This document shows positions 40,801 through 49,865 of a stretch of 64,000 bases of DNA, in pieces (the first letter of the stretch is position 1; each line of letters starts with the position of its first letter). The DNA is taken from the NCBI GenBank assembly GCA_020137815.1, contig CM035353.1, positions 391,501 to 455,500 on the forward strand, read 5' to 3'. The stretch is from Hormiphora californensis (Eukaryota > Ctenophora > Tentaculata > Cydippida > Pleurobrachiidae). The position numbers and the translations under genes are program-made. The notes under the pieces were generated by a model. The model saw nothing but the letters and a program-made list of their open reading frames with translations, was not told where the DNA came from and did not search any database.

Positions 40801-43800
40801 TACTAAATCTTATGATCCATCTTTTTGTCCAAAATGTAGATCAATAGTTATTAGTTACCCGTTTTGTTTTGAACAAGCCAAGTACACCTAAAAACATTAA
40901 TATTACTCGAATAGGGAAAGTAGTAGTGCGATTAAAAGGACTATCCTGCGAATGGTGGAGGCCCCGGTCTCGCAAATTGGTATGAGGTGCAAGGAGATAC
41001 TTCAACTGATAGAAAATGGTCCAAAGGGATCAGAGACACTGGTCACCAGAATTCTACACATTCTTACTGAGAGCGAACAGCCAACGAAGGAACTCGTTGC
41101 TATGGTAAGTTAGGTGGTTGCTATGGTAAGTTAGGTGGTTGCTATGGTAAGTTAGGTGGTTGCTATGGTAAGTTAGGTGGTTGCTATGGTAAGTTAGGTG
41201 GTTGCTATGGTAAGTTAGGTGGTTGCTATGGTAAGTTAGGTGGTTGCTATGGTAAGTTAGGTGGTTGCTATGATAAGGTAGGTGGTTGCTATGATAAGTT
41301 AGGTGGTTGCTATGGTAAGTTAGGTGGTTGCTATGGTAAGTTAGGTGGTTGCTATGGTAAGTTAGGTGGTTGCTATGGTAAGTTAGGTGGTTGCTATGGT
41401 AAGTTAGGTGGTTGCTATGATAAGGTAGGTGGTTGCTATGATAAGTTAGGTGGTTGCTATGGTAAGTTAGGTGGTTGCTATGGTAAGTTAGGTGGTTGCT
41501 ATGGTAAGTTAGGTGGTTGCTATGGTAAGTTAGGTGGTTGCTATGGTAAGTTAGGTGGTTGCTATGGTAAGTTAGGTGGTTGCTATGGTAAGTTAGGTGG
41601 TTGCTATGGTAAGTTAGGTGGTTGCTATGGTAAGTTAGGTGGTTGCTATGGTAAGTTAGGTGGTTGCTATGGTAAGTTAGGTGGTTGCTATGGTAAGTTA
41701 GGTGGTTGCTATGGTAAGTTAGGTGGTTGCTATGATAAGGTAGGTGGTTGCTATGATAAGTTAGGTGGTTGCTATGATGATAAGTTAGGTGGTTGCTATG
41801 ATGGTAAGGTAGGTGGTTGCTATGGTAAGTTAGGTGGTTGCTATGATGATAAGGTAGGTGGTTGCGACAGCGAAAGCTACATTATCATTGTATCACTAGC
41901 AGCTAGTGACTAGCTCCCTCCCCATCCACCTTTCCTTTGGAAGTCGATAGAGTAGAGGTCCTTGTATTAAAAAATGTATAATAATAGTCAATCATTTTAC
42001 TGCAGGTGAAGAGTCTGTACGCCAAGAGGTTGGGAGATGTACGAATGTTGATACCAGTGTTACCAGGATTGGATCAGAAACAAATAGAAGACCTCTTACC
42101 CAAGATAATTAAACAAAGCAGCAGTGTGGTAAAAGAGGCATTTAAGAGGGTTCTCTCTCCGTTCCGACCGGGGGGATCAGGTAGGGAATTATATTCAGTT
42201 ATCAGGAAGTTCAATGCCCTCTGCACGTCCTGTCGCCATTGGCCAGCTCCCCTCCTCTCTTTAACTCCCCCTCTCTTTCCCCCAGGTTCAGGTCCCATTA
42301 CACCTGCCCAGCTCCCCTTCTCTCTTTAACTCCCCCTCTCATCCCCCCATCCAGGTTCAGATCCCATTACACCTGCCCAGCTCCCCTTCTCTCTTTAACT
42401 CCCTCTCTCTTCCCCCAGGTTCAGGTCCCATTACACCTGCCCAGCTCCCCTTCTCTCTTTAACTCCCCCTCTCATCCCCCCATGTACAGGTCCCATTACA
42501 CCTGCCCAACTCCCTCTCTTCCCCCAGGTTCAGGTCCCATTACACCTGCCCAGCTGCTGATTGCCCTGCACCATATCGAGGGCAAGGGTGAGGAGATGAA
42601 GTGTGTGATTGCCGCTACAAACATGTGCTTTTCCGAGAAAGCGATTTACACCAGTGAAGTGCTTGCTATTGTGCTAACCCAGCTATTAGAGGTAAGGGAG
42701 GGTAATTTGGAAATGATAATTAGGACCCTTTCAAGGGTTCAAAGAAATGGTAAATCGGGGGCTAATATGTTATCTACCAACTATTTGCAGGTGTCGCCCA
42801 TCCCGCTGCTCTATATGCGGTCAGTTATCCAGGCACTGAGTATGTGGCCCCGAATGGTCAGCTTTATCCTAAACCTACTGTACAAGTTGATTACTAAACA
42901 AGTTTGGAAACAGAGTCAAGTGTGGAGAGGCTTTGTAAAGTGTGCTGCCATGTTAGGTAATGTCATGTTACCATGTTAGGTAATGTTAGATGACACCCAA
43001 TATTGATCTGGATAAGGTTGTTTATTGTGAGATAATCGTAGCAGATCATAAAGCAAAACGTTGACCTAATTTAATTCTCACATTCTTTTCTACATCATAT
43101 ATTAACTGTGTGGGAAGCTATAAATTAACAGCGGCCGATATCATTTCAGGGTCTCAGGCGCACAATCTCTTACTGACGTTACCGGCTGCTCGACTCAGGG
43201 ATGCATTCAAGCTAAATCCCGCACTACATAATCCATTGTTACTACACGTCCAAAGTTTCACACCCCATCAGGTAGGGAGGACTGGGGTATTAATAGTGGG
43301 CAGGGGGTTGTAGGGGGGGCGGGGGTAGTAATAGTGGGTACTGGGTGGTATAGAGGGGGTTGTAGGAGGGTAGTTGGGTAGTAGGGGGGTAGTGGGGTAA
43401 TAATAGTGGGCAGGTGGTTGTAGGGGGGTACTGGGGTAGTAATAGTGGGTAGGGGGTTGTAGGGGGGTACTGGGGTAGTAATAGTGGGTAGGGGGTTGTA
43501 GGGGGGTACTGGGGTAGTAATAGTGGGTAGGGGGTTGTAGGGGGGTACTGGGGTAGTAATAGTGGGCAGGGGGTTGTAGGGGGGTACTGGGGTAGTAATA
43601 GTGGGCAGGGGGTTGTAGGGGGGTACTGGGGTAGTAATAGTGGGCAGGGGGTTGTAGGGGGGTACTGGGGTAGTAATAGTGGGCAGGGGGTTGTAGGGGG
43701 GTACTGGGGTAGTAATAGTGGGCAGGGGGTTGTAGGGGGGTATTGGGGTAGTAATAGTGGGCAGGGGGTTGTAGGGGGGTACTGGGGTAGTAATAGTGGG

Positions 43801-45228
43801 TAGGGGGTTGTAGGGGGGTACTGGGGTAGTAATAGTGGGTAGGGGGTTGTAGGGGGGTACTGGGGTAGTAATAGTGGGTAGGGGGTACTTGTGGGGGGGG
43901 GGGTATTGTGGCAATTGTAGTGTGTTAGTACTTGGATAATACTGGGGCGGGTAGTATAACTGGGGTAGTGTAGTATCTGGCAGCTCTAGTTTAACTAAAT
44001 AGTGTCGTAACAACTAACATTGTAAACGTGATCTACAGAAAGCGTTGATCGATAAAGATGTATTACTACTCATCAAATCACCACCAGTCGATGCTACCAT
44101 GACAGTCAAAAGTGCAGCAACCCTTCCACCTCCACAGGCTTTTCCGTCAGGTAATATTGTTTATTAATGTATAGTACTAGCGCACCCATTGGGTGCGCCT
44201 CAAGTAAGGGGTTTTTGATAACCCACCCGGCTTCGCCGGGTGGTTCTTTTCGCCCCTTTCCACGTCAATAACACGGTTGCCATGGCAACTGAATTGATAA
44301 CTATGGGGACTGGCTTGTTGAAAGTCGTTCGAAAATATTAACAAACTCCCACTGGAAGTTCCAAAAGTGCAAATAATTCTTGTTGAGAAAAACGGGTTTT
44401 CCCCGAAAAATCGCAAATTTCGCCCCTTTCAACGTCAATAACACGGTTGCCATGGCAACTGAATTGGTAACTATGGGGACTGGCATGTTAAAAGGCATTC
44501 GAAAATATTAATCAACTTCCACTGGAAGTTCCAAAACTGTGAGTAACAGCTTTACAGCTTTGGGCACATGGAGTGTTTTATGAAGGAGCAGCCTGTCGCT
44601 TAGATACCGCCTAACGAACGACTTCGACTTCGACGTTGTTCATCTCCAAATTATAATAGAGACTAGCGCACCCATTGGTTGCGCCTCAAGTAAGGGCTTT
44701 TTGATAACCCACCCGGCTTCGCCGGGTGGTTCCTTTCGCCACTTTCAACGTCAATAACACGGTTGCCATGGCAACTGAATTGGTAACTATGGGGACTGGC
44801 ATGTTAAAAGTCATTCGAATATATTAACAAACTTCCACCGGAAGTTCCAAAAGTGTAAATGGCAGCTTTACAGCTTTGGGTACATGAAATGTTTTATGAA
44901 GGAGCAGTCTGTCGCTTAGATACCGCCTAACGAACGACTTCGACGTCGTTCATCTCCAAATTATAATAGAGATTATTGTTTGTCGATGATTCTTGTGAGA
45001 GTAAAAGTATCAATTAATTATAGATGGTCATTGTAAAATTTGATAAAGAAGGGCTTTATAATTTCTGCACGTTATTTGTATTGTGTGTAATATATTGTAT
45101 CTTCAGGGAGTGTAACAGCAGAGCCAACAACACCAGTTATACTACCCCCACCCGGACCTCCCCTGCTCCTCCCTCCACCCCAGTCTACCGGTCCTCCCCT
45201 CCTTCCACCGCCCGGGGGTAGTACTTAG
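31804..45228 (+). CDS. SYMPK: Symplekin, mRNA 3'-end processing scaffold (23 exons, 1094 aa)
   Basis: Exons: 31804-31845, 31958-32111, 33629-33741, 33864-33966, 34121-34242, 34709-34906, 35033-35157, 35393-35531, 35642-35834, 35998-36218, 36449-36581, 37163-37265, 39429-39592, 39784-39890, 40279-40458, 40663-40799, 40915-41104, 42006-42180, 42528-42691, 42791-42956, 43150-43271, 44039-44150, 45107-45228. They sum to 1095 codons. The N-terminal HEAT region matches symplekin (INKDPVLLDNML, ADVRKFVLGFIEEAC, GIRTHAIKFIEVL, ANLPPTL-like AKLPPTLSKSQ). The C-terminal domain has ITKQVWKQSQVWRGFVKC, LPAARLRDAF and HVQSFTPHQ, which is diagnostic. The tail is Pro-rich. Symplekin tethers CPSF and CstF in the nucleus and is also in the histone cleavage complex (known). 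The animal protein is usually about 1,150-1,280 aa, so this is slightly short. Many introns carry splice-site tandem arrays. Confidence 0.97.
32232..33485 (+). mobile_element. ORF1-only non-LTR element in symplekin intron 2
   Basis: An intact 322-aa frame (32232-33200) starts MSGSTASACSFKDRLRVY. It has a long coiled coil (about 95-160), an RRM-like part (SNVIVHGLFDD, YSMTRLGRYKEG, RPVKLRLSGREFRDLIL) and a basic C-terminal part (YISPDRSPEEREERRKLV). A short 3' region ending in (TTA)n at 33461-33484 follows directly, with no reverse transcriptase. It is sense to symplekin. This layout resembles HAL1-type elements that keep only ORF1 (family knowledge). Confidence 0.75.
33820..33870 (+). promoter_or_regulatory. 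Duplicated 3' splice site of symplekin exon 4 (26-bp period)
   Basis: TTGTTTAG|GTTATAATATCCC and TTGTTCAG|GTTATAACTTCAC lie 26 bp apart; the exon start GTTATAA is copied. The interval is not a multiple of three, so only the second site keeps the frame. Confidence 0.5.
34231..34520 (+). repeat. 5' splice-site array after symplekin exon 5 (31-bp unit, 9 copies)
   Basis: The exon end GAGGTTCAGAG and its donor gtaaat are copied every 31 bp for nine units (GAGGTTCAGAGgtaaatgtg followed by a TGATAGTGATAGT spacer). The first copy is the true exon border at 34242. A truncated tail of TGATTGTGAGGTTTG follows. Confidence 0.9.
34549..34601. mobile_element. Relic MITE, CAGTCGG family
   Basis: ACAGTCGGGTCCCGA and a degenerate complement GGGATCCGATTATA flank a 15-bp interior. 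Much decayed. Confidence 0.45.
35139..35200 (+). promoter_or_regulatory. Duplicated donor of symplekin exon 7 (30-bp period)
   Basis: AG(T/C)AGTTTTACAAACAG|gtatga occurs twice, with donors after 35157 and 35187. The 30-nt interval is open and in frame, so the second donor would add ten residues to the symplekin N-terminal region. Confidence 0.75.
35594..35658 (+). promoter_or_regulatory. Duplicated acceptor of symplekin exon 9 (32-bp period)
   Basis: TTCTTTCTTTAG|AAAGTCTCTGAC occurs twice, with exon starts at 35610 and 35642. The 32-nt interval breaks the frame, so the second site is taken as the true one. Confidence 0.7.
36266..36448. repeat. Degenerate tRNA-derived repeat feeding an acceptor array for exon 11
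   Basis: The minus strand from about 36340 reads like a decayed tRNA: D-arm-like TGGTGTAGTGGCTAGTAC, then a T-arm CCAGG-TTCGAT-CCTGG with a loop one base short. On the plus strand its 5' part, CTACACCACCCAG, is repeated several times up to 36448, and the last copy is the acceptor of symplekin exon 11. I do not call a functional tRNA. Confidence 0.6.
36640..37135. repeat. Interspersed repeat with terminal hairpin, copy B
   Basis: Same hairpin start (TGCCCGGGTGAATGCC...GGATGCCTTTTT...AAAAAGGCAT) and same end (AAACACAGCATTATGAATAC, ATAATGCAATGATT) as 1557-1978, inserted in symplekin intron 11. The two hairpin arms differ between copies but stay complementary. Confidence 0.65.
37341..38711. mobile_element. 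Non-autonomous element with GGGGTAACTTTG termini, 1.37 kb
   Basis: Ends are TACCGTAATCTGGGGTAACT and AGTTACCCCAACTTACGGTA. Interior copies of GTGGGGTAACTTTGGAC and GTCCAAAGTTACCCCAC occur in both orientations, with a nested foldback around 37860-38270. No transposase frame. It fills most of symplekin intron 12. Confidence 0.75.
38735..39473 (+). repeat. 3' splice-site array before symplekin exon 13 (5 copies)
   Basis: A C/T-rich tract plus CCCCAG|AGAGTACACAATAGACCAGG and the next ~25 exon bases occur five times, with exon starts at 38841, 38970, 39140, 39321 and 39429. Only the last continues into the rest of exon 13. The 39321 start is 108 nt upstream, open and in frame (36 extra, mostly Pro-rich residues). 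Long Pro- or Gly-rich frames over this block are by-products. Confidence 0.9.
40095..40316 (+). repeat. 3' splice-site array before symplekin exon 15 (4 copies)
   Basis: C-run, CATTTCCTCAG|CTACTAGAGG and about 25 further exon bases (TTATTGGGCCTCACTAT) occur four times, with starts at 40115, 40174, 40227 and 40279. The last is the true exon. Periods are 59, 53 and 52 bp. Confidence 0.9.
40497..40640. mobile_element. MITE of the CAGTCGGACCCCGAT family
   Basis: GAGTCGTACCCCGATTTACC start and GGGAGTCTGACTGTA end, with an imperfect foldback interior (CCGGTAAATC motifs). It lies in symplekin intron 15. Confidence 0.65.
41096..41870 (+). repeat. 5' splice-site array after symplekin exon 17 (21-bp unit, about 36 copies)
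   Basis: The exon end GTTGCTATG and donor gtaagttaggtg repeat as a 21-bp unit for about 775 bp, with a GATAAGG variant recurring in a higher-order pattern. The first copy is the real border at 41104. The unit contains TAG in frame, so use of any later donor would end the protein early. Confidence 0.92.
42240..42550 (+). repeat. 3' splice-site array before symplekin exon 19 (4-5 copies)
   Basis: CCCCAG|GTTCAGGTCCCATTACACC plus TGCCCAGCTCCCCTTCTCTC repeats with starts at 42286, 42355, 42419 and 42528, plus a partial copy near 42490. The last copy continues into exon 19. Confidence 0.9.
42945..42990 (+). promoter_or_regulatory. Duplicated donor of symplekin exon 20 (23-bp period)
   Basis: CCATGTTAG|gtaatgt occurs twice, with donors after 42956 and 42979. 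The interval is not a multiple of three. Confidence 0.7.
43272..43890 (+). repeat. G-rich minisatellite starting at the exon 21 donor (39-bp unit)
   Basis: Units of GGTACTGGGGTAGTAATAGT plus GGGCAGGGGGTTGTAGGGG run from the donor at 43272 for about 15 copies. The sense strand is rich in G-runs with quadruplex potential. Because 39 is a multiple of three, the antisense strand shows a long Pro/Thr-repeat frame, which I do not regard as a gene. Confidence 0.88.
44160..44975 (+). repeat. Direct repeats in symplekin intron 22 (three partial copies)
   Basis: Copies start near 44172, 44416 and 44664 and share CACGGTTGCCATGGCAACTG and CTATGGGGACTGGC. Two also share hairpins TAGCGCACCCATTGG...GCGCCTC and CCACCCGGCTTCGCCGGGTGG. 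Non-coding. Confidence 0.75.
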
Positions 45229-45303
45229 AACTGTGATATGAGAGGATATGAGAGGATATGAGAGGATATATGATGTGAGGATATGATGTGAAGTGACGAT
45301 CTG

Positions 45304-45309
45304 AATAAA
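45304..45309 (+). terminator. Symplekin polyadenylation signal
   Basis: AATAAA 75 bp after the symplekin stop codon, the first canonical hexamer downstream. Position and orientation fit. Confidence 0.6.
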
Positions 45310-45624
45310 TGTGAATTGTCGAACTTTTGGAATGTAAAGAGGGCAAGTCAATTTTGACTTGATTTTAACGAAAGTGAATGATGAAAGTTCTATTGACTAT
45401 TTATTTTGTTCAACCCCATCTTATAACATAGTGTGTATGTGACTTTGTTTGCTATGGGTGGGTGGCCCTTGTATCAGTCACAGTTTTCAGGGGTTCTGGT
45501 GTGAGTTTGTGTAACGCGCGGTGACATACACCATAAATCAAGGGCGCGCCCCGCGCACGTACGGTCGAAATCTTGAAAGTATGGAAAGCGCGAAAATATC
45601 ATTTCTCCAGTGACATTTTCGCGA

Positions 45625-46232
45625 ATAAGGAACCATAATAAAGTTCAAGAGCCTCCCCATCCAAGAGGGGCGTCGTTACGATCTGGGTGTTTGGTGGCCT
45701 GTTTACAGGTGCGCGCTGCCAAAAAAGTTGATTCACTAAAACGGCTCTAACCGCCGAACCACTCAACCGTTTTGGCTAATTCAAAGTTTATCTGGTAGGG
45801 AATGTCAAGGCCTAACCTCAACCCAAACCCCAACCCTAACCCTAACCCTACTTTAGCCCTAACCCTAAAAAACCGTTTGTCAGCACTCACGAAACACCCA
45901 GATTTTAACGCTGGCCATCCAAGAGAGACCAAAATCAAGAGCGCACCACAACCAAAAGAGACCAAAATCAAGAGCACACCACAATCAAGAGCGCACCACA
46001 ATCAAGAGAGCTCCCTATCCAGATGTGGTGCGCTCTTGAATTTGGTCTCTCTTGATTGTGGTGCGCTCTTGATTTGGTCTCTCTTGATTGTGGTGTGCTC
46101 TTGATTTTGGTCTCTCTTGATTGTGGTGTGCTCTTGATTTTGGTCTCTCTTGATTGTGGTGCGCTCTTGATTTTGGTCTCTCTTGGATGGGGTGCGCTCT
46201 TGGAGGCTCTTGAACTTTATTATGGTTTCTTA
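45625..46232. mobile_element. Foldback element with telomere-like CCCTAA tract
   Basis: Ends ATAAGGAACCATAATAAAGT and ACTTTATTATGGTTTCTTAT. The arms contain repeats of CAAGAGAGACCAAAATCAAG and GCGCACCACA in inverted orientation. A short CCCTAACCCTAACCCTA tract lies at 45831-45849 with degenerate flanks. Non-coding. 46233-46758 holds nothing callable. Confidence 0.75.
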
Positions 46233-46758
46233 TGTTGTTGGCGAAGTTGTTTGAATTACGTCGACTTGTGATTTGGGCTGGTAAAGTTCTGCTATTTCCA
46301 CCTCAATAATTGCATTGATTCGTGGTCCGTGATGCTTGGGGGAAATTGGACACGACCACTAGTGTCTAGTGACCATTGTCCATTTGGGCTCGCGTAAGCT
46401 CACACCGGTGTGAAAGCCCTGTAGGTTTTAATTTTGGCGGAAATTATATTCCGGACGACTGTTAGTAAAGCCATCGTTTATTTATCATTCCATTACCTAT
46501 TATTTACTTGTAATCACCTGGCTAGTTTGTATAATAGCACTGATTTTAAAGATCAAAATCTTAAACAAATAGCTGAAAATTACAATATTATGGAATCTAA
46601 CTTGACGAATCACGTAGCTGAGTTTTTGCTGAGTCGGTAATATTTCTATAAACATAAATTCTAGACCATAAGAAAAATATATTCCCGTTTCATAGGGCCC
46701 AATTAATATTACAGGGTGTCCCATATATATAGTAGATCAATGTCTTCACTGTCTATGG

Positions 46759-48697
46759 TTATATCGCAGCGTTTCCTTGTTTTGTCAGATTTATATCGTC
46801 CTCATTATCATCATCATCATCATTATCTCCCTTTTTCTTGCAAACGTCAAAGTAATGGCAAATAATATACGCCACCACCTGCAGAAAAAATTCGATTATC
46901 CACTACAATTAACAAATTCTAGGAACCGACCAATACAAGTAAACAACCAATCATAACTCGTTATTTAGGTCACGTGACTGGTTATTGGCCAATCAGGGAC
47001 CAGTATTTCCTGATTCGGTCGGTTCCTGCTGTTTTCATACTGTAACTTACCATGCCCGCTCCAAGGATTATATAGAGGAAGGGGTAGAGTTTCCAAAAGA
47101 AGTACTTGTTACAAACACATGTGTTCCTTAGCATATCATCCACCACACATCTGCCAAATATATCAATTTTTAATTGATTAATGTTAAATGTTACCTGCGA
47201 AAGTGATTACAATACCAAATCTCTAATTACCATTTCCCTACTGTTTCCCTAAAGCTGTGTCAGTATGCTTAATGCAGTCCACCCTGTCAGGCCAATGCTC
47301 TGACCACAGTTCTCACACGCTCCAAAATGAGAATAGGGTGAGGCCAACACTCTGACAGAGTCGCCCCAGTGCACTCTTTTTTGACGGCCACCAGGGGACT
47401 GCAGCGTAGGCCAAGTCTACCCGTTATATATACTACATCGCATTGTTGATTTGCTCAACAAACATGGTTACTCTTAACTCACTCGCATTTCTTACAGTTA
47501 CTTACAGTTACTTAACAACTATATAATATACTACATCACATGTTATTTAACTCACTCGCATTTCTCATAGATCTCCGCCACACAATCCTCTGTCTGTCTC
47601 TCTGCGTAGGTGACACAGGCGGGCTGTCCTGTTGTCTCGTTAGTTTTGCACCAAGACAGAGACGTTAAATTCATCTCCTTCCTCAGGGTTATACGGTCGA
47701 TATAGTAGGACACTGTTCGGGATATATAAGGATAAGGTCGATATAGTAGGACACTGTTCGGGATATATAAGGATAAGGTCGATATAGTAGGACACTGTTC
47801 GGGATATAAGGATAAGGTCGATGTAGTAGGACACTGCAGTCAAATACGGAATTAAATAAGTGATATTAAGGATAATAGATCTTATTAGTTGATCTGGGTA
47901 ATGAATATTTTTAGTCCTTTCGCCTCGACCCTTTCTATGAATGGGCCTTGCTGTAACACTACTATATATTTCAACACCCTGTACATTACAGCTGCATATA
48001 ATATTATGACTGACCGTTACAATTTAATATAGTTTCGTTGAACTCCAACCTTCCAACACATGTCCCTGGTGCCTCAATGTATGTACAGATACCTGAAACA
48101 TCATGGTCATTTAGTATTTGTACATATATATACTACACTATTATATAAATGTGTGTCCCACTAATATATTATGTACATGATTACAAGTACAACAAATACG
48201 ATACTGGAATCAATTAATCAAACTCATGATGAGGCGTGGCTTCAGCTGGCACTGTGAGAATCGATGCTACACACTAATTGGTGGCTCTAACTGTTGAACA
48301 ATTATCATACACATTTCAAGCTCGCCAATTTAATACTTTTTGAATGCGGTGCAGCCGTTGCATTATACTAAGTAGTAACCACTAACTTTAACTATAAACC
48401 ACGATAGGACATTTCATTGTTATACAAGATCCAAGGTGCAGGGAGTTTAAAAATGTACAGATGTACCTAGTTCCAATTCATGCCAATATTATAAATGTAT
48501 GGTTACATGGTTACATGGTTACACGTATATCATAGTTACAAGTGGTTACCATGGTTACAAGTGGTTACCATGGTTACAAGTGGTTACCATGGTTACCATG
48601 GTTACAAGTGGTTACCTGCATTCTCAGGGTGGTCCACATCATCTGTGCAGGTGGAGTGAGCTCCCCCGAACAACTGAAGTGTCAGAATTAACAACAT
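46759..48697 (-). CDS. Orphan type I membrane protein, Cys-rich ectodomain (4 exons, 152 aa)
   Basis: Exons 5' to 3': 48697-48616, 47712-47556, 47150-47051, 46878-46759. Phases agree and total 153 codons. Residues 1-15 are a signal peptide (MLLILTLQLFGGAHS). The ectodomain (about 16-98) has eight cysteines, including CECVVDDMLRNTCVC, and N-glycosylation motifs NLTS and NETT. One membrane helix is at about 103-122 (YPFLYIILGAGMVVAYIICH). The short cytoplasmic tail carries a DDDDDDNEDD acidic run. I do not recognise a family. Intron 1 ends in a four-copy acceptor array; intron 3 contains a CCAAT/CACGTG MITE. Confidence 0.65.
46921..47027. mobile_element. 107-bp MITE with CCAAT and CACGTG boxes, copy 1
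   Basis: Ends AGGAACCGACC and GGTCGGTTCCT. The interior is fixed across copies: CAACCAATCA, GTTATTTAGGTCACGTGACT, GGCCAATCAGGGACC. In intron 3 of the orphan membrane gene. Confidence 0.85.
47695..47840 (-). repeat. 3' splice-site array before exon 2 of the orphan membrane gene (4 copies)
   Basis: On the minus strand, GAACAG|TGTCCTACTATATCGACC recurs with exon starts at 47833, 47794, 47753 and 47712 (periods 39, 41, 41). The first copy has GACTGCAG. The last copy (47712) keeps the frame into the rest of exon 2. Confidence 0.85.
48488..48616 (-). repeat. Repeats at the exon 1 donor of the orphan membrane gene
   Basis: The minus strand from the donor reads gtaaccacttgtaaccatg repeated about four times with shorter GTAACC units after it. 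The repeats start at the donor itself but do not copy exon bases. Confidence 0.6.
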
Positions 48698-49490
48698 CTG
48701 CTGATCAGTGAGGGAGAAATATTAAGTTTGAGCTGCAGCTCGGAGGTGTCGAAGTCCTGCTGTACAGCGGCATATATATAACAACAAAGAAGCTGTACAT
48801 ACGAGCATGACTAAAAGCGTGTTCAGTAGTACAGCTGTATTGAGGAACTGCAGGTCTAATAATAATGCGTGCAATCGAAATCATATACCGTGATTTACTT
48901 TATGAACGCCGAAAAAGCATATTTCTTAATCAGTGGACATTGGACAATTGACAAATGGCAATTAGACGTCGCTCAAGCAGTAGTACAACGTTATGCAGTT
49001 ACCTGGTAGCTCGTTAAGAGCTTCAGAGGAGAATACAAAATATTGGGCCTAGCTAAGGATATGTTGCGTGAGATAATTGTAAAATGTAAAACTCAAGAAA
49101 AGCCAATAAAATATTGACATGTTCCTCGTCTGTCAGCTCTCACACCGGGCCGGATAACGATTTAGCATTTAGTTGGGAACAGTGATAGTTGCTGTATACG
49201 GAGCTATAACACCTCAAGATGCTCAGTAGATCGTAGCAGACTGGCCCGAGAACTCATTATAGATTTGGAGAGAACGAGTGGGAGAAGAGGAGCATTCATT
49301 CGAGATTCATAATTGGCAAACTGTGTTAGATTTGGGACGTGTGTGTGTGTATGTGTGTTCATATGATTAATATAAGACGATCGTGTTGGTTCTCCGTTCT
49401 CCCTCTCCCTCTCCCAATTATCTCTCTCTCTCTCTCTCAATTATCTCTCTCTCTCTCTCCCTCCCTCAATTATCTTTCAATTATATCTCT
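48698..49490. other. Upstream region of the orphan membrane gene
   Basis: Should hold its promoter. I see no TATA or conserved box. Short CT-rich tracts at 49395-49500. Confidence 0.35.
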
Positions 49491-49499
49491 CTCTCTCTC

Positions 49500-49865
49500 A
49501 TGGGTGGGTGATCTGATCCTCAGTGGGGTGATCTGATCCTCAGTGGGGTGATCTGATCCTCAGTGGGGTGATCTGATCCTCAGTGGGGTAATCTGATCCT
49601 CAGTGGGGTGATCTGATCCTCAGTGGGGTGATCTGATCCTCAGTGGGGTGATCTGATCCTCAGTGGGGGGATCTGATCCTCAGTGGGGTGATCTGATCCT
49701 CAGTGGGGTGATCTGATCCTCAGTGGGGTGATCTGTCCCTCAGTGGGGTGATCTGATCCTCAGTGGGGTGATCTGATCCTCAGTGGGGTGATCTGATCCT
49801 CAGTGGGGTGATCTGATCCTCAGTGGGGGATCTGATCCTCAGTGGGGTGATCTGATCCTCAGTGG
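49500..49865. repeat. 20-bp minisatellite, about 18 copies
   Basis: Unit TGATCTGATCCTCAGTGGGG, highly uniform to about 49860 with a few substitutions (GGTAATCTG, ATCTGTCCC). The direct spacing leaves no spacers, so it is not a CRISPR array. Confidence 0.95.

Noticed and set aside
43258-44013. 251-aa antisense frame with a repeated Pro/Thr/Asn-rich motif
   Set aside because: The 39-bp minisatellite is a multiple of three, which leaves one antisense frame open; it lies within a symplekin intron and has no start context or domain.
49500-49865. CRISPR-like array
   Set aside because: Direct 20-bp repeats without spacers in an animal genome context; a minisatellite. The 41096-41870 array is rejected for the same reason.
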